In this document: positions 28,832 through 36,993 of the stretch, piece by piece
Position numbering within the stretch: the stretch's first letter is position 1
Layout of the letters: every line of letters begins with the position of its first letter
Assembly: GCF_021729085.1 (NCBI RefSeq)
Contig: NZ_JAJSAR010000001.1
Location: 248,001-312,000 of the forward strand
DNA length: 64,000 nucleotides
Direction of reading: 5' to 3'
Source: Pseudohongiella sp. O18
Lineage (GTDB): Bacteria > Pseudomonadota > Gammaproteobacteria > Pseudomonadales > Pseudohongiellaceae
Notes under the pieces: generated by a model
What the model was told of the DNA's origin: nothing
Database searches by the model: none
What the model saw: only the letters and a program-made list of their open reading frames with translations
Position numbers and translations under genes: made by a program

Positions 28832-30307
28832 TTAGAGCCGGCCAGTTATTCGCAAACGGCTGTTCCAGTACCCGTAGCCGAAATAAACCAGCATGCCGAG
28901 TGCAGTCCAGCTCATAAACAGCTCCCAGTGTACGCGGAAGGGTTGCCAGAACAGGTATAGGCAGGCGGCGACACCGAGCGGACAAATGATACCGGCCGCC
29001 GGCACCCGGAATGGGCGATAGAGCTCAGGACGTGTGTAACGCAGGATCAGGACACCAGCCGATACGGTCGCAAATGCCAGCAAAGTACCCATCGACACCA
29101 GCTCACCCAGCAGACCGATCGGTAGAAACCCGGCCAACAGACAGGCAATGCCACCGACAACGACAGTGCCAACATAAGGCGTGTGGTATCTGCGATGGAC
29201 CTTGCCAAAAACCCTGGGTATCAGTCCGTCATTGGCCATGGTGTAGAAGATGCGTGGCTGCGCCATCAGCATCACCAAGATTACCGAGGACAGGCCTGCG
29301 ATCGCGCCGAGTTCCACCAGCACGCGCAGCCACAGCAGGCTGGGATAGGCCTGCAGTGCGGTCGCAACGGGTTCGGGTGTACCCAGTTGCTGATACGGCA
29401 GCATGCCGGTCAGCACAGCACACACGATAATGTAAAACACGGTGCAGATCGCCAGTGAGCCCAGGATTCCGATGGGCATATCTCGCTGTGGGTTTATGGC
29501 TTCAGCGGCGGCGGTAGAGACGGCGTCAAAACCTATGTAGGCAAAGAATACAATCGCCGCCGCACGCACCACGCCATCCATGCCAAAACGGCCGGGGCCT
29601 TCATTGTCCGGGATAAACGGAACCCAGTTATCCGGGTTGACGAATTGCAGACTGAAGGCGACGAACAGGAGGATGACGCCAACTTTAATGGTCACAATAA
29701 TCGTGTTCATAAAGGCCGACTGTCGGATGCCGATGTAGCATAGCGTCGAGATAGCCACGACAATAAACACGGCCGGCAGATTGAACAGCGCACCCGTGCG
29801 CGTGAACTGCCCTTCGGTGACGGTAAAGGTGGAAGTCGCCAGCGCCTCAGGCAAAGGAATACCGAGCGTGCCCAAAAAGCTGTTCATGTAACCCGACCAG
29901 CCCACAGCAACCGCGGCAGCGGCGAAGAGATATTCAAGCACCAGACACCAGCCAATAAACCAGGCGACAAACTCGCCCAGCGTGGCGTAGGAGTATGAAT
30001 AGGCACTGCCTGAGACTGGCATCATCGACGCAAATTCTGCGTAGCAGAATCCAGCCAGCGCGCAGGCGACACTGGCCATGAGGAAACTCAACATGATTGC
30101 CGGGCCGGCGTGTAAAGCAGCCGCCTGCCCGGTCAGTACGAAGATACCGGCGCCGATGACACCACCAATACCAAGCATCACCAGCTGGGTCGCGCTTAGC
30201 GTGCGCCTGAGCGTCACCTCGCCTTCCAGGCTGCCTTCGACAGGCTCACCGGCATCTACGTGTGGTGCTGCTACAATCGGCTTGACCCGCAACATTCCCA
30301 TGAACAT
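28832..30307 (-). CDS. APC-family amino-acid permease
   Basis: A 491-residue permease with about 12 helices. LVMLGIGGVIGAGIFVLTGQAA at residues 40-65 is the family TM1 signature, and FFAYIGFDAVSTAAAEAINPQRDMPIGILGSL is the conserved TM6-loop sequence typical of the cationic amino-acid transporter group (YfnA-like). The start at 30307 has GGAG upstream; an extension to 30388 is not supported. It is 54 bp upstream of the TRAP gene on the same strand and may be co-transcribed with it. Confidence 0.88.
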   Translation of the reverse strand: MFMGMLRVKPIVAAPHVDAGEPVEGSLEGEVTLRRTLSATQLVMLGIGGVIGAGIFVLTGQAAALHAGPAIMLSFLMASVACALAGFCYAEFASMMPVSGSAYSYSYATLGEFVAWFIGWCLVLEYLFAAAAVAVGWSGYMNSFLGTLGIPLPEALATSTFTVTEGQFTRTGALFNLPAVFIVVAISTLCYIGIRQSAFMNTIIVTIKVGVILLFVAFSLQFVNPDNWVPFIPDNEGPGRFGMDGVVRAAAIVFFAYIGFDAVSTAAAEAINPQRDMPIGILGSLAICTVFYIIVCAVLTGMLPYQQLGTPEPVATALQAYPSLLWLRVLVELGAIAGLSSVILVMLMAQPRIFYTMANDGLIPRVFGKVHRRYHTPYVGTVVVGGIACLLAGFLPIGLLGELVSMGTLLAFATVSAGVLILRYTRPELYRPFRVPAAGIICPLGVAACLYLFWQPFRVHWELFMSWTALGMLVYFGYGYWNSRLRITGRL

Positions 30308-30769
30308 TACACTGCGCTCCCATTGTATCGAGACTGAACTCGCGTCGTGAAAAATTGCTAACTGCCCATTCGCAATAAATAGTTTCACGCAAGAAAATCA
30401 GGGGTCTGTCTCTTTCACTTGAATGTCATACCCTGCGATGATGGACAAAGCCACACCGACAGATGGAAGCAACGTAAATTGAAGGCAAAAAGATTCTTGA
30501 TGATAGTTACACAAGGACTGTGTTCTGCGTATACCAGGCCAAACTATGGATGACTGGCGGGCCTGGTTGCCATTGATGATTGGCTAGCGCAGATTATCTG
30601 TGGTGTCTGACAAAAACAATCCCCGCTGCAAAATATAAATACTGCTGCTCTCAACCTGCGCGCTTGGGCTGTTTTTCGCTGCGCATTGCTTTTGCATGTC
30701 GGGATGGTAAAGTCTCAAGACCCTGATCTTTTTATCCAGCATCAACACAATTACAAGAAGAGAAATGCC
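30308..30769. other. 462-bp divergent intergenic region
   Basis: Lies between the APC permease and the tannase-family gene, which read away from each other. I see no RNA gene, no strong repeat and no convincing ORF. It presumably holds both promoters, but no sigma-70 pair is good enough to name. Confidence 0.5.
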
Positions 30770-32434
30770 ATGAAATCTCCCTGCGGGACGCACCTGATAA
30801 CCCTCTTTGTACCGACTGCAGCGCTATTAGCGCTTGCCAGCCTGCCAGCGCAAGCCCAGCCCTCACTGACCGAAATCGCTCGCTGCGAGGCGCTGCAGGA
30901 GCTGCGCGATATGACCATCCTGAACGCAGACATACGGGCCAATTCCGCCGATGGCGCGAGTTATTGTTATGTGCGCGGCATCATCTCGCCAGCTATTCAT
31001 TTTCATGTGCAGCTGCCCTTGCAGCAAAACTGGAACGGCCGCTTTTTGCAGTGGGGTGACGGTGGTAAGGACGGCGATCTTGATTTTGCGCCGCAGCGGC
31101 TGGCGGAGGGTTATGCGGTGGCCAACAGTAATCTCGGCCATGACAGTGGCGTCGAGCCGGGAGCATCATTCGCTTTCAACAACCGTCAGGCAGAGATCGA
31201 CTTTGGCTACCGTGCCGTGCACCTGACAGCCGCCGCAGGCAAGCGTCTGGTCGCAGCGTACTACGGCAGGCGGCAGGACTATTCCTACTTTGAGGGCTGC
31301 AGCCAGGGCGGTCGCCAGGGACTGATGTCGGCCCAGCGTTTCCCGGATGATTTTGACGGCATCGTTGCCGGAGCACCGGCATTCAACTATCAGGGCCTGA
31401 ATGCTGCCGGCACCTGGAACCTGCAGCGCATGTTCCGTGACGGATTGGCCGGCAACCTGGCAGTGGACACCGATGGCGATGGCAGCTTTGACAGCCTTGC
31501 CCTGATGGATGTATTGCACAATCAGGTACTGGCTCAATGTGACGCGCTGGACGGCATACGTGATGGACTGGTGAGCGATCCGCTGGCCTGTACCTTCGAA
31601 CCGACTGCCGATCTCGCCGGCCTGATGTGTCCCTCCGATACTGCTTCCGACCAGTGCTTCACGCCAGCCCAGTTACAGACCATCAGCGACTTCTACAATG
31701 GCCCGCGTGATGACTCCGGACGTCAGGTGTATCCAGGCAAGATGCTGGGCTCCGAACCACAATGGGCTGGCTACTACATTCCCTGGCAGGGTAATGATAT
31801 GGCACCGGGAAAACTCACCGGCGTCGCCGTAGACCACATGAATTATCTGTTCTACGAAGTGGACCCCGGCATCGCCGTGCCCGATCTGCGCGATATTGAC
31901 TATGAACCAGACACTGATGCCGTAATACCGGAATTCCACTGGTTTCACTGGGATATCAATGATTTCCATTCAGGTGCCGGCGAACTGATGAAATCCATCA
32001 CCGACGCCAATGATCCCGACCTGCATCGCTTTGTCAGGGGCGGCGGCAAACTGATTCTCTATCACGGGCTGATGGACACGCTGATCGTTGCCACTGACAC
32101 GATCGATTATTACCAGCAGGTGGTGGACACCACCTTCGCTGGTAGTCTGGCTGAAGCGCAGGCACATGCGCGACTCTACCTGGCACCTGGCATGGGTCAC
32201 TGCGCCGGCGGACCCGGACTCAACAATTGGGACAAACTGGCGCCTCTGGTGGAATGGGTGGAGAATGGACATGCCCCGGAAAGCATCATCGCCACCCACG
32301 AAACCGACGGTCTGGTGGATAATGAACGACCTCTCTGCACCTACCCGCAACAGGCCCATTACATAGGCCCGGCGGAGGGTGCGGATGAGCCTGCCAACTG
32401 GGTAGCGGCCAACTTTGAGTGCCGCATAAGATGA
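30770..32434 (+). CDS. Tannase/feruloyl-esterase family hydrolase, exported
   Basis: A 554-residue alpha/beta hydrolase. A signal peptide spans residues 1-29 (hydrophobic TLFVPTAALLALASL, then AQAQ). The nucleophile lies in YFEGCSQGGRQGL (Gly-Cys-Ser-x-Gly-Gly, the tannase form), and the catalytic His is probably in GMGHCAGG near residue 475. The CS-D-HC disulfide linking these two sites is a tannase-family trait and both cysteines are present. It probably cleaves esters of phenolic acids in the periplasm or outside. The ATG at 30770 gives the signal peptide. It overlaps the MOSC gene. Confidence 0.87.
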   Translation: MKSPCGTHLITLFVPTAALLALASLPAQAQPSLTEIARCEALQELRDMTILNADIRANSADGASYCYVRGIISPAIHFHVQLPLQQNWNGRFLQWGDGGKDGDLDFAPQRLAEGYAVANSNLGHDSGVEPGASFAFNNRQAEIDFGYRAVHLTAAAGKRLVAAYYGRRQDYSYFEGCSQGGRQGLMSAQRFPDDFDGIVAGAPAFNYQGLNAAGTWNLQRMFRDGLAGNLAVDTDGDGSFDSLALMDVLHNQVLAQCDALDGIRDGLVSDPLACTFEPTADLAGLMCPSDTASDQCFTPAQLQTISDFYNGPRDDSGRQVYPGKMLGSEPQWAGYYIPWQGNDMAPGKLTGVAVDHMNYLFYEVDPGIAVPDLRDIDYEPDTDAVIPEFHWFHWDINDFHSGAGELMKSITDANDPDLHRFVRGGGKLILYHGLMDTLIVATDTIDYYQQVVDTTFAGSLAEAQAHARLYLAPGMGHCAGGPGLNNWDKLAPLVEWVENGHAPESIIATHETDGLVDNERPLCTYPQQAHYIGPAEGADEPANWVAANFECRIR

Positions 32435-32952
32435 GAAACTCTCCACTTAAGGTGCTGATCGATACCCTGCCACAGGTCGGTCGTGTTGAATGGATCGGGC
32501 TACGCCCGGGACGCGACGCAGAAATGGTCCCGGTGGCTCGAGTGCACGCAGCGCCCGATAGTGGCCTGGAGGGCGACCGCTACCAGGGCCGCAAAGGCGG
32601 CAGTGGAAAGCGCCAGGTCACATTGATCCAGCATGAGCACCTTGCAACTATCGCTGCACTGGCCCACAAACCGTCAGTGACAGCGGAAATGCTGCGACGC
32701 AATGTAGTGGTATCAGGCATCAATCTGCTTGCATTAAAAAGCAAAACATTCCGCATTGGCGAGGCAATTCTTGAGTATACCGGCCCCTGTGATCCCTGTA
32801 GCAAAATGGAAGCTCTGCTTGGCCCAGGCGGATACAACGCCATGCGGGGCCATGGTGGCATCACGGCCCGTGTGCTGCAAGAGGGTCACATCGCAGTCGG
32901 CGATGAACTCAGAAGCAGCACTTTTAAGACCCCAGCCGATAACGCAACTTGA
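32431..32952 (+). CDS. MOSC domain protein
   Basis: A 173-residue MOSC protein, a fold that carries or transfers sulfur and is found in molybdenum-cofactor sulfurase and YiiM/YuaD-type reductases. It shows GLEGDRYQGRKGGSGKRQVTLIQHEHL, LRRNVVVSGINLLALK, and the conserved CDPCSKME with the reactive cysteine, then GHGGITARVL. The ATG overlaps the tannase stop (ATGA), hence the choice of start. Its 3' end overlaps the convergent DUF5916 gene by 29 bp. The substrate is unknown. Confidence 0.85.
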   Translation: MRNSPLKVLIDTLPQVGRVEWIGLRPGRDAEMVPVARVHAAPDSGLEGDRYQGRKGGSGKRQVTLIQHEHLATIAALAHKPSVTAEMLRRNVVVSGINLLALKSKTFRIGEAILEYTGPCDPCSKMEALLGPGGYNAMRGHGGITARVLQEGHIAVGDELRSSTFKTPADNAT

Positions 32953-35323
32953 TCACGAACTGATCAACGATCCGGTCATTCCAGGACTGCTCGAACAGTT
33001 CCTGGAACTCGAACAGACTGTTACGCGGCAGGTTGGAGCCACGGGTGTAGACGATAAACAGATCAGACAGGGGCGCGATCTCCCAACGATAGCGTGCCTG
33101 GAAGGTCAGCCGTGAGATCACGAAATCGTCCGGCTGGTTATCGGGGTTGGCCGTTGGTATGAGCTGCCCGTCCCTCTCTGTATTGACCCGGTAAAAACGG
33201 TCTTCAAACGCCTTGAGCGCTGTCCACTGAGTGCTGATGCGTATCTGTTGCTTGGCCGTGATGAAGTAATCCACCTCCAGTCGTGGCGCCCACTGGTGCG
33301 CCTCAAAGCTGGTGTATTGGCCTGCACCGCGATGCACCAACAACGCTTCGCGATCCGTGTAGCTCAGACTCAGATCAACGGAGAAGCGATCCACTGGCCG
33401 CCATGCGACGCCAGCACGGCCCTGTACTTGTGTGGAACCAAGGTCCTCAGGATCTACGTTCAAGCCGAGATTGTAGGAAAGCGACTGGGCGCGATCGGTT
33501 TCATAGCTGATACCCGCCCCGTAACGGACAGGCAACTGGAATGCCCCGGTCCCGCGGCCCAGGCGATCGTCGTATCGCGCCGGGAAATACAGCAGCGACA
33601 GATTCAGGCTGTTGTTGTCCAAAAACGTATAACCACGTTGCAGTGCGGCTCGCAGCCTCACCGGCAGACCGTCGGTGTTCCATTCATTGGTGGCGATAAA
33701 ACCAGTCGTACGGTTGCGCAGACCCGGAATGTCAGACTCGTTTACAAAGTAGTTGTAAGAGAGGTTCATCTGATCGTTTCGGGTCAGGAACCCAAGTTCA
33801 TTGATGTCCAGCTTGTCATCGATCCAAGTGGCGTTAATGCTGTGCTGTTTACCGCGTTCCGGACGATAGCTGACGTCTCCCAGGAAACCCACGCCGCTAA
33901 CGCCGCTGGTATCACTGTGCATGAACTGTGTGTCGACTATCCAGCGGTTGTCGCGGGAAAAATAGTGCATGTCCACAGCGTTGACTACAGAGTCAATATC
34001 GGGATGTTCTACCGTGGTGCCCATCCAGCCAATCGCGCGGCGTCCACCCCCGCTTGTATCTTCATACAGCAGGCGCGCGACACCAAAATCGCGGCCTTTT
34101 GCCTGCACGGTCACCGGCGTGCCATCTGGCAACGTACCCGGGATTTCAGGATCATCCTCAGACGCGAACAGCGTGCCGTACTGCCACTTCCCGATCTGGC
34201 CAGTGTATTTGACAGCACCCAGCAGCTCGGTGGGCCGGCTGACATCGGTTGGCAAAACATTCACATTGCCGGGAATATCGAAACCGGCAGCACCGCCAAT
34301 ACGCCGGGTATTTAGAATCTGGATCGGACCGCCAGGACCACCACCGCCGCTGGAGCGCGGATGGGTATTGAATATGTCCTGACCTTCCAGGAAGAATGTA
34401 CGCTTTTCCGGAAAGAACGTCTCAAACGCAGTCAGGTTGACCACCACGTCATCCGATTCCACAGTACCAAAATCAGGGTTCAGGGTCGCTGACAACAGCG
34501 TGTTGCTGGTGGGGCGCCAGTAGATATCGGCACCAACCTTCGTATCAAGCTCGTCACGCAGACCATCGAAACCGGCTGCCGCGAACGGATAGAAGGTCAA
34601 CTGGCGTCGTGGCTCAATATCCTCGAGCTCATAACGTTCGAACGCCGACAGAAATTGATTGACGGTACGTGGCAGAGGCGGCGAAGACCAGGTCTCCCCG
34701 CCAAGATGACCTATCTGGCGCTCATAATAAAAGCCGATCTGCCGTGACCCGTCCGCCGCCTGGGGCAAAGGCATCATGGCCCAGGGGATGAAGTACTCCA
34801 CGCTCCAACCGTTTTCAAGCGCCTGGGTACGGGCATTCCAGGAACCATCCCACTGCAGGTTCAATTGGCGCTCCGGCAGAACGGTGGCATCGGTCATCGA
34901 GTCGCCCAGATTGATGCGCAGGAAATAACCGTACTGGCCGCCCCCTGACGGGTCCAGGCCGACCACAAAACCGTCCCGATCCAGCTGTGTGTCGCGTGAA
35001 GTCATTCGCGCCACCAGCGTGTCAGCCGGCTGAAAATTCATGGCGCCAACGTAGATACCCTGTTCGGTATAGAAGGCGCGGATATGCGTTTCGTAGGGCA
35101 CTTCCGCCAGTGTATCTGGATTGATCACCCGCATGCCGTCGACGTAGGGCAGATCATTCCAGACAGCCTCATCAAGAAAACCGTCCAGGTCTATATCGAC
35201 CTGCTCCAGTCGTGGCAGCTGTGGGACGGATGGTTGGGCGTAACTACCGGCACCAGGAACCAGCGCACATAGCGTGAAAACAACAAGACTGGCAGGCAAA
35301 AGGTATCGATGCAGAGGGTTCAT
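32924..35323 (-). CDS. DUF5916 protein with CBM9-like domain
   Basis: A 799-residue exported protein. A signal peptide (to about residue 29) is followed by a carbohydrate-binding family-9-like domain (about 40-230: IDGFLDEAVWNDLPY-type start, IYVGAMNFQPADT, NGWSVEYFIPWAMMPLP). The rest is a DUF5916 region with alternating strands ending with an aromatic-rich C-terminus, like an outer-membrane beta-barrel. LNPDFGTVESDDVVVNLTAFETFFPEKRTFFLEG is the most conserved stretch of the family. Function is unknown; outer-membrane location is inferred. Confidence 0.82.
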   Translation of the reverse strand: MNPLHRYLLPASLVVFTLCALVPGAGSYAQPSVPQLPRLEQVDIDLDGFLDEAVWNDLPYVDGMRVINPDTLAEVPYETHIRAFYTEQGIYVGAMNFQPADTLVARMTSRDTQLDRDGFVVGLDPSGGGQYGYFLRINLGDSMTDATVLPERQLNLQWDGSWNARTQALENGWSVEYFIPWAMMPLPQAADGSRQIGFYYERQIGHLGGETWSSPPLPRTVNQFLSAFERYELEDIEPRRQLTFYPFAAAGFDGLRDELDTKVGADIYWRPTSNTLLSATLNPDFGTVESDDVVVNLTAFETFFPEKRTFFLEGQDIFNTHPRSSGGGGPGGPIQILNTRRIGGAAGFDIPGNVNVLPTDVSRPTELLGAVKYTGQIGKWQYGTLFASEDDPEIPGTLPDGTPVTVQAKGRDFGVARLLYEDTSGGGRRAIGWMGTTVEHPDIDSVVNAVDMHYFSRDNRWIVDTQFMHSDTSGVSGVGFLGDVSYRPERGKQHSINATWIDDKLDINELGFLTRNDQMNLSYNYFVNESDIPGLRNRTTGFIATNEWNTDGLPVRLRAALQRGYTFLDNNSLNLSLLYFPARYDDRLGRGTGAFQLPVRYGAGISYETDRAQSLSYNLGLNVDPEDLGSTQVQGRAGVAWRPVDRFSVDLSLSYTDREALLVHRGAGQYTSFEAHQWAPRLEVDYFITAKQQIRISTQWTALKAFEDRFYRVNTERDGQLIPTANPDNQPDDFVISRLTFQARYRWEIAPLSDLFIVYTRGSNLPRNSLFEFQELFEQSWNDRIVDQFVIKLRYRLGS

Positions 35324-35693
35324 ATTAGCTCTCGTAAGGACACATGATCTGTTTGTTTCTATTTTTATTGTTCAGATCAGGCCTTATACGAAGGCCTAAT
35401 CGCTGCTGAACCGGCCAAACGGTTTTATACCTCGAGGTCTTGAAGTTATCGCAATGCGCAAGGAGGGCATAGTGAAGTTACAATATATTGCAACTCTCGC
35501 TAATCAAAATTGGAGCTTTTCAGTTTTTTGATCAAATCTCCCCTTTATTATTGAATTGGCGCACCAGCAGCTACTATCATTGATGCCATTCAGCAGCGCG
35601 GCACTCTACAACCCGGCAGGTTCAGTTGCACTGCGCAAATAATGTACAGGTTGAAGAGTCAGCACCTCTCTTCGCGACTAAGGGAATTTGTCG
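35324..35693. other. 370-bp divergent intergenic region
   Basis: Separates the divergent DUF5916 and S1C protease genes. AT-richer than its flanks, with a T-rich patch (CAGTTTTTTGATCAAATC, about 35520-35537). No RNA gene or strong inverted repeat is seen. It should contain two promoters, not resolved here. Confidence 0.45.
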
Positions 35694-36854
35694 ATGCGCT
35701 ATATCCTTCTTTTTCTGCTGCTAATCCTTTGCCCCACGGCATTAATCGCACAGGACGTCTCACGCGAGGCCACCTTCGGAGAGATTTCGCTCTCGGCCGG
35801 CTTTGATGACGACCCACGCATCATCAGGGTGCTTGCCGGTGGCTCGGTAGAACTTTCCCAGTCTTCGCGTTTCGACTGTACAGGGTTCGTAAGCGAAGCG
35901 CCTGACTACCAGCTTGAATACGACACCACCGCCGCAGAGTTTGCCCTTAGTTTCTTTACAGACTCCGACGTCGATACTGTCCTTTTGATCAACACGCCTG
36001 ATGGCGAGTGGCATTGTAACGATGACTACGGCGATGGGCTGGGTCTGGCTGCCGGCCTCACTTTTGAACAGCCATTGGCAGGCATCTACGACATATGGGT
36101 GGGTGTTTATGACGACGATGATAATTTTTCAGAGGCAGAGCTTTACATAACTGAGCTCACCGAATTGCTTTCGTTTGATTCCGAAGTCTCGGGCAGCATT
36201 GCAGAGACTGCCGGTCTTGAGCCAGAGCTCGCAGGATCTGGCACCGCGTTTGCAGTCACCACAGAAGGACATTTGCTGACAAACTATCACGTCATTGATG
36301 GGTGTCGTGCATTGACGTTCCAGCTACCCGGATCGATACCCGTCAATGCTGAGGTGCTGGCAACCAACCAGAGCTTTGATCTAGCGCTACTCAAGACCGA
36401 TATCTCCACTGATGCTACGCTATTTCAGAGTCAACGCCGCGTTCGGCTGGGCGACGACATCGTTGTTTATGGCTTTCCACTATTGGGAGATCTTTCCTCT
36501 CAGGGCAACCTGACCAGCGGTGTTGTCAGCGCACTTTCTGGGTTGAATGACGATTTGTCCACCTTCCAGATTTCAGCGCAAATTCAGCCTGGCAATAGCG
36601 GAGGCCCAGTATTCGATCGTTACGGTGCCGTCGTTGGCGTAGTGGTTTCAACGGCAAATCAGGATTACTTTGCTCAACAATCCGGAAACATCCCGCAGAA
36701 TGTAAACTTTGCCATTACCGCTGATATCTCCCAGAATTTTTTGCGAAGCAACAATATCGGCTATCAGAGCTCGGAACTATCAGCCGAAATGCGAACCGCT
36801 GATATTGCTGAGAAAGCTCAATCAACAACCGGAGCACTTCTCTGTTATCGATAA
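35694..36854 (+). CDS. Exported S1C-type serine protease with N-terminal beta-sandwich
   Basis: A 386-residue protein. A signal peptide covers residues 1-20. Residues 25-150 resemble a pre-peptidase (PPC-like) beta-sandwich, with acidic NDDYGDGLG and YDDDDNFSEAELYI. The trypsin-like domain follows: His in LLTNYHVIDG, Asp in SFDLALLK and Ser in QPGNSGGPVFD, so the triad is complete. No PDZ domain follows, unlike DegP. The ATG at 35694 has AAGGGA upstream; the in-frame TTG at 35688 is less likely. It is a separate unit from the TonB gene 139 bp downstream. Confidence 0.83.
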   Translation: MRYILLFLLLILCPTALIAQDVSREATFGEISLSAGFDDDPRIIRVLAGGSVELSQSSRFDCTGFVSEAPDYQLEYDTTAAEFALSFFTDSDVDTVLLINTPDGEWHCNDDYGDGLGLAAGLTFEQPLAGIYDIWVGVYDDDDNFSEAELYITELTELLSFDSEVSGSIAETAGLEPELAGSGTAFAVTTEGHLLTNYHVIDGCRALTFQLPGSIPVNAEVLATNQSFDLALLKTDISTDATLFQSQRRVRLGDDIVVYGFPLLGDLSSQGNLTSGVVSALSGLNDDLSTFQISAQIQPGNSGGPVFDRYGAVVGVVVSTANQDYFAQQSGNIPQNVNFAITADISQNFLRSNNIGYQSSELSAEMRTADIAEKAQSTTGALLCYR

Positions 36855-36993
36855 CGGCCTGCCCCCATGTAAACTGCAACTCCCGCACTGAATTATCCAG
36901 CATCCACATCTTGGCGACGTTTCAGTCACATTCTCGCTGCTAACCTCCCTGTGTCATCAATCAGATACAGTGGACCCCTGGAGGTATAGCGGT

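Noticed and set aside
30308-30769. Riboswitch or small RNA in the long divergent gap
   Set aside because: No conserved riboswitch core, strong hairpin or terminator could be seen.
33248-34315. 355-codon plus-strand ORF
   Set aside because: Antisense to the DUF5916 gene, no recognised domain and no ribosome site; the minus frame has clear family motifs.
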